From Robinsoniella peoriensis (GTDB taxonomy: Bacteria > Bacillota > Clostridia > Lachnospirales > Lachnospiraceae), in the NCBI RefSeq assembly GCF_000797495.1, contig NZ_JTGN01000002.1, forward strand, positions 62,001 to 126,000: 64,000 bases of DNA, in the 5' to 3' direction. The notes under the pieces are model-generated. The model did no database searches, was not told the origin of the DNA, and was given only the letters and a program-made list of their open reading frames with translations. Shown piece after piece: positions 45,784 through 53,797 of the stretch (its first letter is position 1; each line of letters opens with the position of its first letter). A program made the position numbers and the translations under genes.

Positions 45784-47271
45784 ATGAAAAAATTAAGCTA
45801 TGAGGTACTAAAAGAACAGGGGTATGAGGGGTATCTGCTGGAGCAGGCGCCGGAAAGAGTTTTACAATTTGGCGAAGGCAATTTTATGCGTGCTTTTGTG
45901 GATTACTGGATTGATATGATGAATGAAAAAGCAGGGTTTCAGTCAAAAGTAGTGCTTTGCCAACCAATTTCATCTCCATGGCTTTCGGAAAGAATAAATG
46001 AGCAGGAAGGATTATACACCCTGTTTCTGCGTGGATTTGAAAATGGTCAGAAAGTAAATGATAAAAGAGTGATTTCCTGTGTCAGCAGATGTCTGAATTC
46101 CTATGAAGAGTTTGATGCGGTACTGGAATGTGCCAAGAATCCTGATCTGCGCTTTATCACATGCAACACTACAGAAGCAGGGATCGTCTATGATCCAGCC
46201 TGCCGGTTTACCGACAGTCCCGCATCCAGCTATCCGGGAAAGCTAACACAGTTCTTATACCAGCGTTTTCTGAATTACGGGACGGAAAAAGGAAAAGGTT
46301 TCATCATCTTATCTTGTGAATTGATTGATAATAACGGAAAAGAACTGGAGAAGTGCGTCCTTCAGTATGCAGACCAGTGGAATCTTGGGGAAACATTTAC
46401 CCAGTGGATCAAGTCTGAAAACATATTCTGTTCCACATTGGTAGACCGTATCGTAACTGGTTATCCCAAAAATGAAGCACAGGCGCTGTGTGAAGAAATG
46501 GGCTATGAAGATAACTTAATCGACACGGGAGAAGTATTTGGTTTCTGGGTCATTGAAGGGCCACAGAGCCTGAAAGAAGAACTCCCGTTTGAAAAGGCAG
46601 GGCTTCCCGTCATTATCTGCGATGACCATAAACCATACAAACAGCGTAAAGTGCGTATCTTAAACGGTGCTCATACTTCAATGGTTCTGGGGGCATACCT
46701 GGCAGGACAGAATATTGTACGGGATTGTATGAATGACCAGACCATTTGTAAATTTATGAATCAGACTATTTATGATGAAATTATACCAACGTTATCACTT
46801 CCACAAAAAGAACTGGAAGAATTTGCAGCAGCTGTAACAGAAAGATTTAATAATCCTTTTGTGGACCATGCACTTCTGGATATATCCCTGAACTCTACAT
46901 CCAAGTGGAAGGCCAGAGTCATGCCATCCCTGAAAGGATATGTAGAAAAGTTCGGGAAGCTGCCTGTATGCATTACAGCATCCTTCGCATTTTACATCGC
47001 GTTCTGCCGAGGCAGTCATCTGACCGAAAATGGTTTGGAAGCAGTCAGAGGAGAAGACAGATATCTGATCCGGGATGACAGGGAAGTACTGGAGTTCTTT
47101 TATGAACATCGTAACGACAACGCAAAAATGCTGGCAAATGCAGTTTGCAGAAATACGAAATTCTGGGGTGAAGATCTGACGGATATCAAAGGGTTTGAAG
47201 ATGCCGTGGCAGGATATCTGGATAAAATTCTGCGAAATGGAAGCTATGAAGTGATGAAAGAGTGTATATAA
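45784..47271 (+). CDS. uxaB: Tagaturonate reductase (altronate oxidoreductase)
   Basis: 495 aa, polyol-dehydrogenase family. Rossmann start VLQFGEGNFMRAF, conserved DNGKELEKCVLQYAD, and the active-site helix region KVRILNGAHTSMVL. It reduces tagaturonate to altronate with NADH, the step before UxaA, so the uxaC/uxaB/uxaA set leads from galacturonate to KDG. UxuA/UxuB for the glucuronate branch are not in the window. Ribosome site AGGAAGGG with longish spacing. Confidence 0.95.
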   Translation: MKKLSYEVLKEQGYEGYLLEQAPERVLQFGEGNFMRAFVDYWIDMMNEKAGFQSKVVLCQPISSPWLSERINEQEGLYTLFLRGFENGQKVNDKRVISCVSRCLNSYEEFDAVLECAKNPDLRFITCNTTEAGIVYDPACRFTDSPASSYPGKLTQFLYQRFLNYGTEKGKGFIILSCELIDNNGKELEKCVLQYADQWNLGETFTQWIKSENIFCSTLVDRIVTGYPKNEAQALCEEMGYEDNLIDTGEVFGFWVIEGPQSLKEELPFEKAGLPVIICDDHKPYKQRKVRILNGAHTSMVLGAYLAGQNIVRDCMNDQTICKFMNQTIYDEIIPTLSLPQKELEEFAAAVTERFNNPFVDHALLDISLNSTSKWKARVMPSLKGYVEKFGKLPVCITASFAFYIAFCRGSHLTENGLEAVRGEDRYLIRDDREVLEFFYEHRNDNAKMLANAVCRNTKFWGEDLTDIKGFEDAVAGYLDKILRNGSYEVMKECI

Positions 47272-47359
47272 GTAAATGACACCATGTCTTGGAATTAGGG
47301 ATAACCTGTGATACAGTAGTAATATCATTGACCTATAGGAATCGTCACAGGAGGTATTC

Positions 47360-48217
47360 GTGGACAGAAAAAAATTGATCGAGCAAAGTTTTACTGCAAT
47401 TGACCAGCCCGAAATGGAACGGATCGGCCATGTTTATAACCCGGGAGTACTCTATAACAGCCTGGGAATCACGAGAGAGACACTTCGGTATTATGAAAAA
47501 CAGGGGCTGATCTGTCCTAATAAAGACAGAAAAAGCAGTTATCGGGAATTTACGATCCTGGATATTTTCCGCTTGATGGCTATTGATTATTACAAGAAAC
47601 ATGGATTTGCCATTGGAGAGATTAAGGAACTGATTAATCAGGATGATATTTCACAGGTTCATGAGATTTTTTCCAGGAAGCAATGTCAGCTAAAAGAAGA
47701 GATAGAGCGCTTGAAGTTAATGGAAGAACGGTTGGCACAGGATCAGTTGTTTATAAAGAATTTATCCGGACATCTTCATCAATACGGCATTTGTGAACTG
47801 CCTTTATACGAAATTGTAGATTCGATTGATTACATGTCTGCATTTTCCGATTATACGGAGCATGTAGTTCCAAACATTGATTTAAAAAGAGAAGATATTA
47901 TCAGCAATATGATCAGGGAAGTTACTTTTGATGAAAATGGATACAAAGAATCCAAAATGAGGATTATAAAACCGGCAGAGGGGAAAAAGGACCCTGAGAA
48001 ACAATACCTGATATCCGGAAAGAGCATTTATACAGTGGTAGAATCAGGTATGGATGATTATGATACCATGGGAAGAATGTATCATTTGGTTAATGGATGG
48101 GCTTGTGAGAATCAACTGGAGATGAAAGGGGTTGTATATATCAGGACGAGAATCTGTGTTGTGGGAAGTCTGAATCCCAGAAATTATTATGAGTGCTGGA
48201 TTCCGATAAATTCATAA
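47360..48217 (+). CDS. MerR-family regulator with N-terminal extension
   Basis: 285 aa from GTG 47360, 4 bp after CAGGAGGTATTC begins to clear the start. The MerR winged helix (NSLGITRETLRYYEKQGLIC) starts only after about 35 extra residues, which is unusual. A dimerising coiled coil follows, then a C-terminal sensor region of about 140 residues with no recognised fold. It lies directly upstream of a promoter whose 19-bp spacer contains a perfect dyad, the expected MerR target, so it probably activates the flavodoxin-like genes that follow. Effector unknown. Confidence 0.85.
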   Translation: MDRKKLIEQSFTAIDQPEMERIGHVYNPGVLYNSLGITRETLRYYEKQGLICPNKDRKSSYREFTILDIFRLMAIDYYKKHGFAIGEIKELINQDDISQVHEIFSRKQCQLKEEIERLKLMEERLAQDQLFIKNLSGHLHQYGICELPLYEIVDSIDYMSAFSDYTEHVVPNIDLKREDIISNMIREVTFDENGYKESKMRIIKPAEGKKDPEKQYLISGKSIYTVVESGMDDYDTMGRMYHLVNGWACENQLEMKGVVYIRTRICVVGSLNPRNYYECWIPINS

Positions 48218-48253
48218 AACCATAAATTAATACAATTATAAATTTATAAAGTA

Positions 48254-48284
48254 TTGACCTGGTGGTAACCACCAGCATTATAGT
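48254..48284 (+). promoter_or_regulatory. MerR-type promoter: 19-bp spacer with a perfect dyad
   Basis: TTGACC (48254-48259), 19-bp spacer, TATAGT (48279-48284). CTGGTGGTAACCACCAG (48259-48275) has 8-bp arms and one central base and fills the spacer. Together with a merR-type gene 37 bp upstream, this is the standard MerR activation layout. Confidence 0.8.
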
Positions 48285-48334
48285 AACTGTATCATTAAGA
48301 TTGGAAAGCTCAGATGAGCTCAGGTGAAAATACA

Positions 48335-48832
48335 ATGAAAACAGTTATAATTAAAGATTGCCAGGAGTGGGATGATTTCCATACACCGGCAAAGGGAAAG
48401 GAATCAGACACCTATATACTGGATCTTAACAGGGTTATGATCAGGGATTGCCTTGGCTGCTGGGCCTGCTGGCTGAAAACCCCGGGAAGATGTGTACAAA
48501 AGGATCTGGATGATTTTTATCATGCTTTTTTTAGAGCAGACCGGGCAGTTTTTTTGTTACAAGAGTCCTGCGGTTTTGCCAGCGGCAATTTGAAAACGCT
48601 GCTGGACCGTATGATAGTTTCCGTTCTTCCTTATATTGAATATACTTCCGGCGAAGCAATGCATGTTGCCAGATATGATAAAACGCCTGTAATAGAAATC
48701 TATTATCAGGATACGTTTACATCAAATGAGGCTCGGAAGCTGTTCATTGAATATTTCAAAAGAGTCTGCGTCCAATTTCACTGGAAAATTAAATGTATTG
48801 GCACGATTTCCGAATATAAGGAGGGCAGATAA
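48335..48832 (+). CDS. Flavodoxin-fold NAD(P)H-dependent oxidoreductase, variant without N-terminal phosphate loop
   Basis: 165 aa from the ATG at 48335, chosen because AGGTGA lies 8 bp upstream; the ATG at 48314 has no ribosome site. It contains RDCLGCWACWLKTPGRCVQK, the Cys motif of FMN-reductase-like and iron-sulfur flavoprotein-like enzymes, and DRAVFLLQESCGFASGNLKT in place of the usual second loop. The normal NGSPR-type FMN phosphate loop after the first strand is missing (TVIIKDCQEWDDF). One bp separates it from the next, complete flavodoxin-like gene, so the two may work as a pair. Electron donor and substrate unknown. Confidence 0.72.
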   Translation: MKTVIIKDCQEWDDFHTPAKGKESDTYILDLNRVMIRDCLGCWACWLKTPGRCVQKDLDDFYHAFFRADRAVFLLQESCGFASGNLKTLLDRMIVSVLPYIEYTSGEAMHVARYDKTPVIEIYYQDTFTSNEARKLFIEYFKRVCVQFHWKIKCIGTISEYKEGR

Positions 48833-48833
48833 G

Positions 48834-49475
48834 ATGAAACTTCTCATTATAAATGGTTCTCCTCATGGAGAAAAAGGAAATACAGGAATATTTATAACGC
48901 AGTTCGTAAAGGGCATGAAAGAAATACCCATGGTGAGCTGTATACAAAAAGAAAATCCGGAAGTAATTGCAGAGAAAATAAAAAAATTTGACACAGTCTT
49001 GATTGTAATGCCCCTTTATGTACATGCAATGCCGGGACCGGTAATGAAACTATTTGAGAAACTAAATGTACAGAATACAGAGAATAAATCTCTGGGATGC
49101 ATCGTACAAATGGGATTTGTTGGTTCAGCCCATGCTGATTATGCCAGACGCTGTATGAAACAACAGGCGAAAAGGCTGCATATGAAATATCTTGGAACTG
49201 CAGCCAGATGTGGTGCGGCAGGTACGTCCATGGTGCCTGATTTTATGAATCGCAAATTATTTAAGAATCTGGAAAAGCTGGGAAGTTATTTCCAGGAGAC
49301 AGGAACATTACACAAAGAAACAGTACAAAAATTGGCAAAACCCTATAAGCTTACGAAATCTCAATGCAGATTTTATCAGTTTCTTTGTAAAACCGGAGTA
49401 GATCATATCATGTGGAATAAGATGCTTCGGGAAAATAATGCGTATGAAAACAGATTAGATCAACCCTTTGCTTAA
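48834..49475 (+). CDS. NADPH-dependent FMN reductase-like flavoprotein
   Basis: 213 aa from the ATG at 48834 with AAGGAGGG upstream; the frame back to 48726 overlaps the preceding gene. The FMN phosphate loop LLIINGSPHGEKGNTG is intact, and VLIVMPLYVHAMPGPV matches the second FMN-contacting loop. The C-terminal 60 residues are basic and carry two Cys. It starts 1 bp after the preceding flavodoxin-like gene, which lacks this loop. Probably a quinone or flavin reductase in the MerR-controlled unit. Confidence 0.83.
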   Translation: MKLLIINGSPHGEKGNTGIFITQFVKGMKEIPMVSCIQKENPEVIAEKIKKFDTVLIVMPLYVHAMPGPVMKLFEKLNVQNTENKSLGCIVQMGFVGSAHADYARRCMKQQAKRLHMKYLGTAARCGAAGTSMVPDFMNRKLFKNLEKLGSYFQETGTLHKETVQKLAKPYKLTKSQCRFYQFLCKTGVDHIMWNKMLRENNAYENRLDQPFA

Positions 49476-49541
49476 GCATATTCCCTATAGCGCTTTTTCA
49501 AATACAGGAGTATAATAAGTATTTGAAGTGGAGTGATTATA

Positions 49542-51539
49542 ATGTTTTCAGCAATGAAAAATAATATTTTTTTGTTTAAGAAAAAATGGGATACAGCTCT
49601 GCCTGTTATCTTATTTTTTTTATTTCTTTTTTATTCCGTTATCTTTTTATTTGGAACGAGATATTCCATTATTGTGTCTTTTCTGACTACTGCGTTTCAG
49701 ATCCGGCGGCAAAAGAATTTTTCAATAAGGGGCGTATGCGGGCTTGTTTTGGAGATGTTTCTTCTGTGTATCCTGGCATTTTTTGCGACCTTAAATATAC
49801 CCCTGTGTATCATATTGAATTTTGTAGTACCCTTTCTTCTCGTTTATCTCCAGACGACACAGTTTAACCAGAAGGGATATTTTACTTATGCCATGGCATT
49901 TGTATTTTTACAGCTGGCACCGGTAGGCTGGGACGGAATCCTGCCATTACTTGGGGTAATGCTTTACTCATTGACCGTTTTAAGCGGGGCACTGGCTCTC
50001 TATTCTTTGCTTCACCGAAGGCCGCAGGATTACCGGGCAGCGAGAAAGGGCATGGACCTGCTGGCATGTCAGTTTCGATTGATAACCAAAGGAAGCCAGG
50101 ATGAACATATGCAGAAGGAAATATTGGATATTCAGAGTTCTTTGCATAAGCTCGCATACGATGGGCGGCAATTGGCATTTGAGATGCAGGGGGAGAGCAA
50201 ACTGCATTATATGTTTGCCCTTTTATTCCAGAGGTCGGCGTATTTTATTTCAAATTATGAAGAGGAATGCGGGAAACACCGGGAAGAGTATGATGGAATC
50301 CTCTGCCGGCTGGCAGATTACCTTGATAAGGTTCAGAACTCTTTTAACAAAGAGGATAATGAAACACTGATTCAGGAGGCCAGCAACCTGTTAAATGAGG
50401 TTGGTGAGAATCAGACGGATGGTTTTTTCTATATTTTTTTCCGGAACTTTTTACACTTGCTGGTGCTCATTCTGGATGGTGCAGCCAGAAATGAAAAGCC
50501 TTCTTTTCGAAAATCCTGGAAGCTTCCAAAAGATTTTTATATTTTTCAGAAACACAGGCAGAAAATGCGTCTGGATGCTTTTGAGGTAAGATTTGCATTG
50601 CGGTTGTCTATTGTAATCATGGTTAGTTTCTTAATCAGTCAGCTGACGAATATTAATCATGCCTACTGGATTCCGCTTAATGCTTTTTTAATGATACAGC
50701 CAATGTATGAAGATAGTGCCTATCGGGTTAAGAACCGATTGATTGGCACATTCCTGGGTTGTATTCTTGTGTTTTTTACCGTATCTTATTTTTCGGGTAT
50801 CGTATGGCATTTTATATTTGCAACACTGATGGTAACACTGATGTACTGTACTACTCCGGGAACCCGTATACAGGCTGTGTTCTCTACCAGTTTTGCACTT
50901 TTTATGGCTTCGATTACGATGAACGGGGCTACCGCAGTGGAACTGCGTATCGCCTATCTGATATTGGCAGTGTTCATTGTACTGCTGGTCAACCGTTTCT
51001 TATTTCCAACCAGTTTAAAAGGACAATTCAGAGGGAATGTCCGGGAACTTTTCCGGATTCAGAATTCCTATCTGTCAATTCTGGATATCAGTACACAGCG
51101 TGTAATAGATTATGGGGTAACCAGCGAAGCCCTGACCCATTTTTACCTGGTTGCGGATCAGGTGAAACAGTATCTGGCGAAACCGGTTGAAGAAGTAAAT
51201 GTGGATTTCTATCGTAAAATGCTGGACATAATGTGGAAAATGTCTGCGGAAGCGGAACAGATGATTTTCATAGTACAGTCAGGGGAAATCGATGAACCAA
51301 AGAGAGTGATTTTGCATCAGTATATAAAGCAGCTCCAGATAACTTTTCGGAATATACAGCGTGTTTATTGGCATGGACAGGGAAAAAGTTTATCTTCAGC
51401 AGAAGAGATACCCGACTTTCCGCTGGATGAGGCGTATCTGACGCATTTAATGATGAAATATGTAGAAAATGCAAAGAGATTGATTCAGCTGGAAGATGCC
51501 AATCCCGATGCTGTGAGGTATTGTGTACATGGAAAATAG
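49542..51539 (+). CDS. FUSC-family membrane transporter (aromatic acid exporter type)
   Basis: 666 aa, ATG at 49542 with GGAGTG upstream. Two blocks of membrane helices (about 15-150 and 365-490) are separated by a long soluble helical region, the FUSC/YccS arrangement; helices such as LRLSIVIMVSFLISQL and LIGTFLGCILVFFTVSY are visible. Related proteins export fusaric acid or p-hydroxybenzoate. Downstream of two flavin reductases under a MerR regulator, a role in aromatic compound stress is plausible but unproved. Its end overlaps the next gene by 11 bp. Confidence 0.82.
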   Translation: MFSAMKNNIFLFKKKWDTALPVILFFLFLFYSVIFLFGTRYSIIVSFLTTAFQIRRQKNFSIRGVCGLVLEMFLLCILAFFATLNIPLCIILNFVVPFLLVYLQTTQFNQKGYFTYAMAFVFLQLAPVGWDGILPLLGVMLYSLTVLSGALALYSLLHRRPQDYRAARKGMDLLACQFRLITKGSQDEHMQKEILDIQSSLHKLAYDGRQLAFEMQGESKLHYMFALLFQRSAYFISNYEEECGKHREEYDGILCRLADYLDKVQNSFNKEDNETLIQEASNLLNEVGENQTDGFFYIFFRNFLHLLVLILDGAARNEKPSFRKSWKLPKDFYIFQKHRQKMRLDAFEVRFALRLSIVIMVSFLISQLTNINHAYWIPLNAFLMIQPMYEDSAYRVKNRLIGTFLGCILVFFTVSYFSGIVWHFIFATLMVTLMYCTTPGTRIQAVFSTSFALFMASITMNGATAVELRIAYLILAVFIVLLVNRFLFPTSLKGQFRGNVRELFRIQNSYLSILDISTQRVIDYGVTSEALTHFYLVADQVKQYLAKPVEEVNVDFYRKMLDIMWKMSAEAEQMIFIVQSGEIDEPKRVILHQYIKQLQITFRNIQRVYWHGQGKSLSSAEEIPDFPLDEAYLTHLMMKYVENAKRLIQLEDANPDAVRYCVHGK

Positions 51540-52071
51540 GTGTCATTTGTTTTTAACAGGAGATATTCAGGTAGGGAAAACGACGATTATCAGGCGTGCA
51601 TTGGAAGAATCAGGAGTGGCATATGGTGGATTCATCACTTGTTTTGGTGACAACCGGGAAGATCAGAACCGGTCACTGTATATGGTTCCGGCATCCGGGC
51701 CGCAGGTATGGAAAGAAGAAAATGTGATTGTACAGTTTCAGGATGGGATCCCCCGGATAAGAACCAGGGTGATTGAACGGCTGGGTATAGAAATTCTGGG
51801 AAGCGTCAGGCCAGATGCAGATTGTATTATAATGGATGAGTGCGGACGTTTCGAGGGCATGGCAGAGAAGTTCAAAGAGAAAATACTGGAGATACTGAAT
51901 TTACAGACACCGGTTACCGGTGTAGTGAGAAAAGGATTTGAAGGTACTTGGCTGGATCAGATTAAACATCATAAAAAGGTGGTTCTTTTAGAAGTAACCA
52001 AAGACAACCGGGAGGAAATTTTCCTAAAAATGAAAGATTTTCTGTTGCAGTGCAGGGATAATCGTATATAA
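51529..52071 (+). CDS. THEP1-type nucleoside triphosphatase (NTPase_1)
   Basis: 180 aa. Walker A FLTGDIQVGKTT, lid-type region, Walker B CIIMDECGRFE and C-terminal VTGVVRKGFEGTWLDQIKHH all fit the NTPase_1/THEP1 family, small P-loop NTPases of unclear physiological role. ATG 51529 is preferred over GTG 51523 because GAGGT lies 9 bp upstream. It overlaps the FUSC gene by 11 bp, so translation is coupled. In several Firmicutes this family sits beside transport genes. Confidence 0.82.
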   Translation: MENRCHLFLTGDIQVGKTTIIRRALEESGVAYGGFITCFGDNREDQNRSLYMVPASGPQVWKEENVIVQFQDGIPRIRTRVIERLGIEILGSVRPDADCIIMDECGRFEGMAEKFKEKILEILNLQTPVTGVVRKGFEGTWLDQIKHHKKVVLLEVTKDNREEIFLKMKDFLLQCRDNRI

Positions 52072-52120
52072 TGAGATTATTGCATACTTGATTTATTGTA
52101 TAGAAAAGGAGGGTATTATT

Positions 52121-52465
52121 ATGCCATATATAAAAACAAGAGTATCCGTTTCCATGACAGAGGCGCAGTCGGAGACATTAAAAAGTAAGTTTGGTAAAAT
52201 TATTGAAATCATTCCGGGAAAGACGGAAAGCTGGCTGATGGTTGATCTGGAGGATAATTGCCAGATGTATTTTAAAGGAAATCAGGAGGCAGCCACAGCT
52301 TATGTAAAGGTGGAAGTTTTTGGACAGGTGGAGAGAGATTACTGTGAGAAAATGACAGAGGCTATTTGTAATTTGCTGACAGAGGAATTGCAGATTCCGG
52401 CAGAAAGAACTTATATAACTTATGAAGGAATTAAGGACTGGGGCTGGAATGGTATTAATTTTTAA
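52121..52465 (+). CDS. MIF-related tautomerase
   Basis: 114 aa, ATG at 52121 with AAGGAGGG upstream; the frame back to 52088 is not needed. Begins MPYIKTRVSVSMTEAQ, so Pro1 is exposed after Met removal as in phenylpyruvate tautomerase/MIF proteins. It ends YEGIKDWGWNGINF, like the MIF C-terminus (W-G-x-N-G-x-x-F). Length matches the family. The cellular substrate in bacteria is unknown. Confidence 0.83.
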   Translation: MPYIKTRVSVSMTEAQSETLKSKFGKIIEIIPGKTESWLMVDLEDNCQMYFKGNQEAATAYVKVEVFGQVERDYCEKMTEAICNLLTEELQIPAERTYITYEGIKDWGWNGINF

Positions 52466-52492
52466 GCTGCAGGGCAGCAGACAGGAGTTATT

Positions 52493-53059
52493 ATGAAGAA
52501 CATAATTTTAGCATCTGCTTCTCCCAGACGGAAGGAACTGCTGGCTCAGGCCGGGTATCAGTTTACGGTTATTACAAGTGATACGGATGAGATTACAGAT
52601 AAATCCATGCCGGATGAATTTGTTGAGGAACTCTCCGCAATGAAAGCAGAAGCAGTGGCAGCACAGATAGAAGAAGACACAGTCATCATTGGTGCAGATA
52701 CCATAGTGGCTGTTAGTGGCAGAATTCTGGGAAAGCCGCAAGATGCAACAGCGGCAGAGGAAATGCTTAAGACTCTGCAGGGAAATACCCATCAGGTATA
52801 TACCGGCGTTACCCTGATTGAAATACAGTCCGGGATAAGAAAGGTTACAACGTTTTCAGAAAGAACCGATGTAATTATGTACCCAATGACAGATGAGGAA
52901 ATCAAAGCTTATATTGCAACCGGAGAACCAATGGATAAAGCGGGCGCTTATGGTATTCAGGGCCGGGCGGCAATCTATATTAAAAAAATTGACGGAGATT
53001 ATAACAACGTTGTGGGACTTCCTATAGCGCGACTTTATCAGGAATTGAAAAGTAAATAA
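52493..53059 (+). CDS. maf: Maf-type nucleoside triphosphate pyrophosphatase
   Basis: 188 aa. N-terminal ILASASPRRKELLAQAGY, central VIIGADTIVAVSGRILGKP and C-terminal KAGAYGIQGRAA are the Maf signatures. The family hydrolyses dTTP, UTP or modified nucleotides to monophosphate and is linked to septum control. Ribosome site GGAG at 52482. Follows the MIF-like gene by 27 bp. Confidence 0.92.
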   Translation: MKNIILASASPRRKELLAQAGYQFTVITSDTDEITDKSMPDEFVEELSAMKAEAVAAQIEEDTVIIGADTIVAVSGRILGKPQDATAAEEMLKTLQGNTHQVYTGVTLIEIQSGIRKVTTFSERTDVIMYPMTDEEIKAYIATGEPMDKAGAYGIQGRAAIYIKKIDGDYNNVVGLPIARLYQELKSK

Positions 53060-53151
53060 CCAGGTAAGGAATCCCCGGGTATAAAATAGCAGGCAGGAAA
53101 TGTCCGGGAATTTAACCACCCATGATATAGCAGTGAAAGGGAGGATGGAAG

Positions 53152-53736
53152 ATGAATTATACGACGGAGCAGTTGTCCAACAGGATAACGGTACAGGAAT
53201 ATCTGAGGGATTATGTGGACATTGAAAAGTTTTTAGAATGCTGCAAGGCCTGTCCGGACTACGGGAAAAAGTGGTCATGTCCCCCATACGACTTTGATGT
53301 GAAGGATTACTGGAATAAATTTAATTATCTATATGTAATTGGTACCAGAATCATCATACCGGAAGAGGAGACAAAGTGTTCCCATACCCAGGAAACATTA
53401 AAAGGGTTCCTAAAGAATGAATTGAGCAGCGAAAAAAAGAAACTGTCAATAATGATGCACAGCCTGGAAGATAAATACCCGGGAAGTAAAAGTCTTTCAG
53501 CAGGGAACTGTGATTACTGCAAAGAATGCCTCCGCTTAAAAGGGGAACCTTGCTGTAAGCCCGGTCAAATGCGCTATTCTATAGAATCTCTGGGAGGGGA
53601 TGTGGGTAAGACAACAAAAGATTTGCTGGGGCTGGAATTGAAATGGATGACAGAAGGCAGAATGCCGGAGCATTTTATTTTGGTAAATGGTTTGCTTACT
53701 ACTGAAGACCTTGGTGAAAAGATAAATGTTTCCTAG
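53152..53736 (+). CDS. DUF2284 cysteine-rich metal-binding protein
   Basis: 194 aa. Cys pattern CCKACPDYGKKWSCPPYDFD near residue 29 and CDYCKECLRLKGEPCCKPGQ near residue 120 are the DUF2284 signature, thought to bind an Fe-S cluster or other metal. Function unknown. Ribosome site GGGAGG at 53141. A terminator follows. Confidence 0.87.
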   Translation: MNYTTEQLSNRITVQEYLRDYVDIEKFLECCKACPDYGKKWSCPPYDFDVKDYWNKFNYLYVIGTRIIIPEEETKCSHTQETLKGFLKNELSSEKKKLSIMMHSLEDKYPGSKSLSAGNCDYCKECLRLKGEPCCKPGQMRYSIESLGGDVGKTTKDLLGLELKWMTEGRMPEHFILVNGLLTTEDLGEKINVS

Positions 53737-53748
53737 ATAAAATGGCGA

Positions 53749-53777
53749 AAAACTGCTGCTTACGCGGTAGTTTTTTT
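53749..53777 (+). terminator. Terminator after the DUF2284 gene
   Basis: AAAACTGCTGC pairs with GCGGTAGTTTT (two wobbles) around TTAC, and a run of seven Ts follows. Confidence 0.8.
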
Positions 53778-53797
53778 ATGGGAAGGGAGTTTGAAAA

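Noticed and set aside
47307..47352. CCTGTGA/TCACAGG inverted repeat before the MerR-type gene as an operator or SD-sequestering hairpin
   Set aside because: Arms are only 7 bp with a 32-nt separation; chance is likely, and the dyad at 48259 is a far better MerR site.
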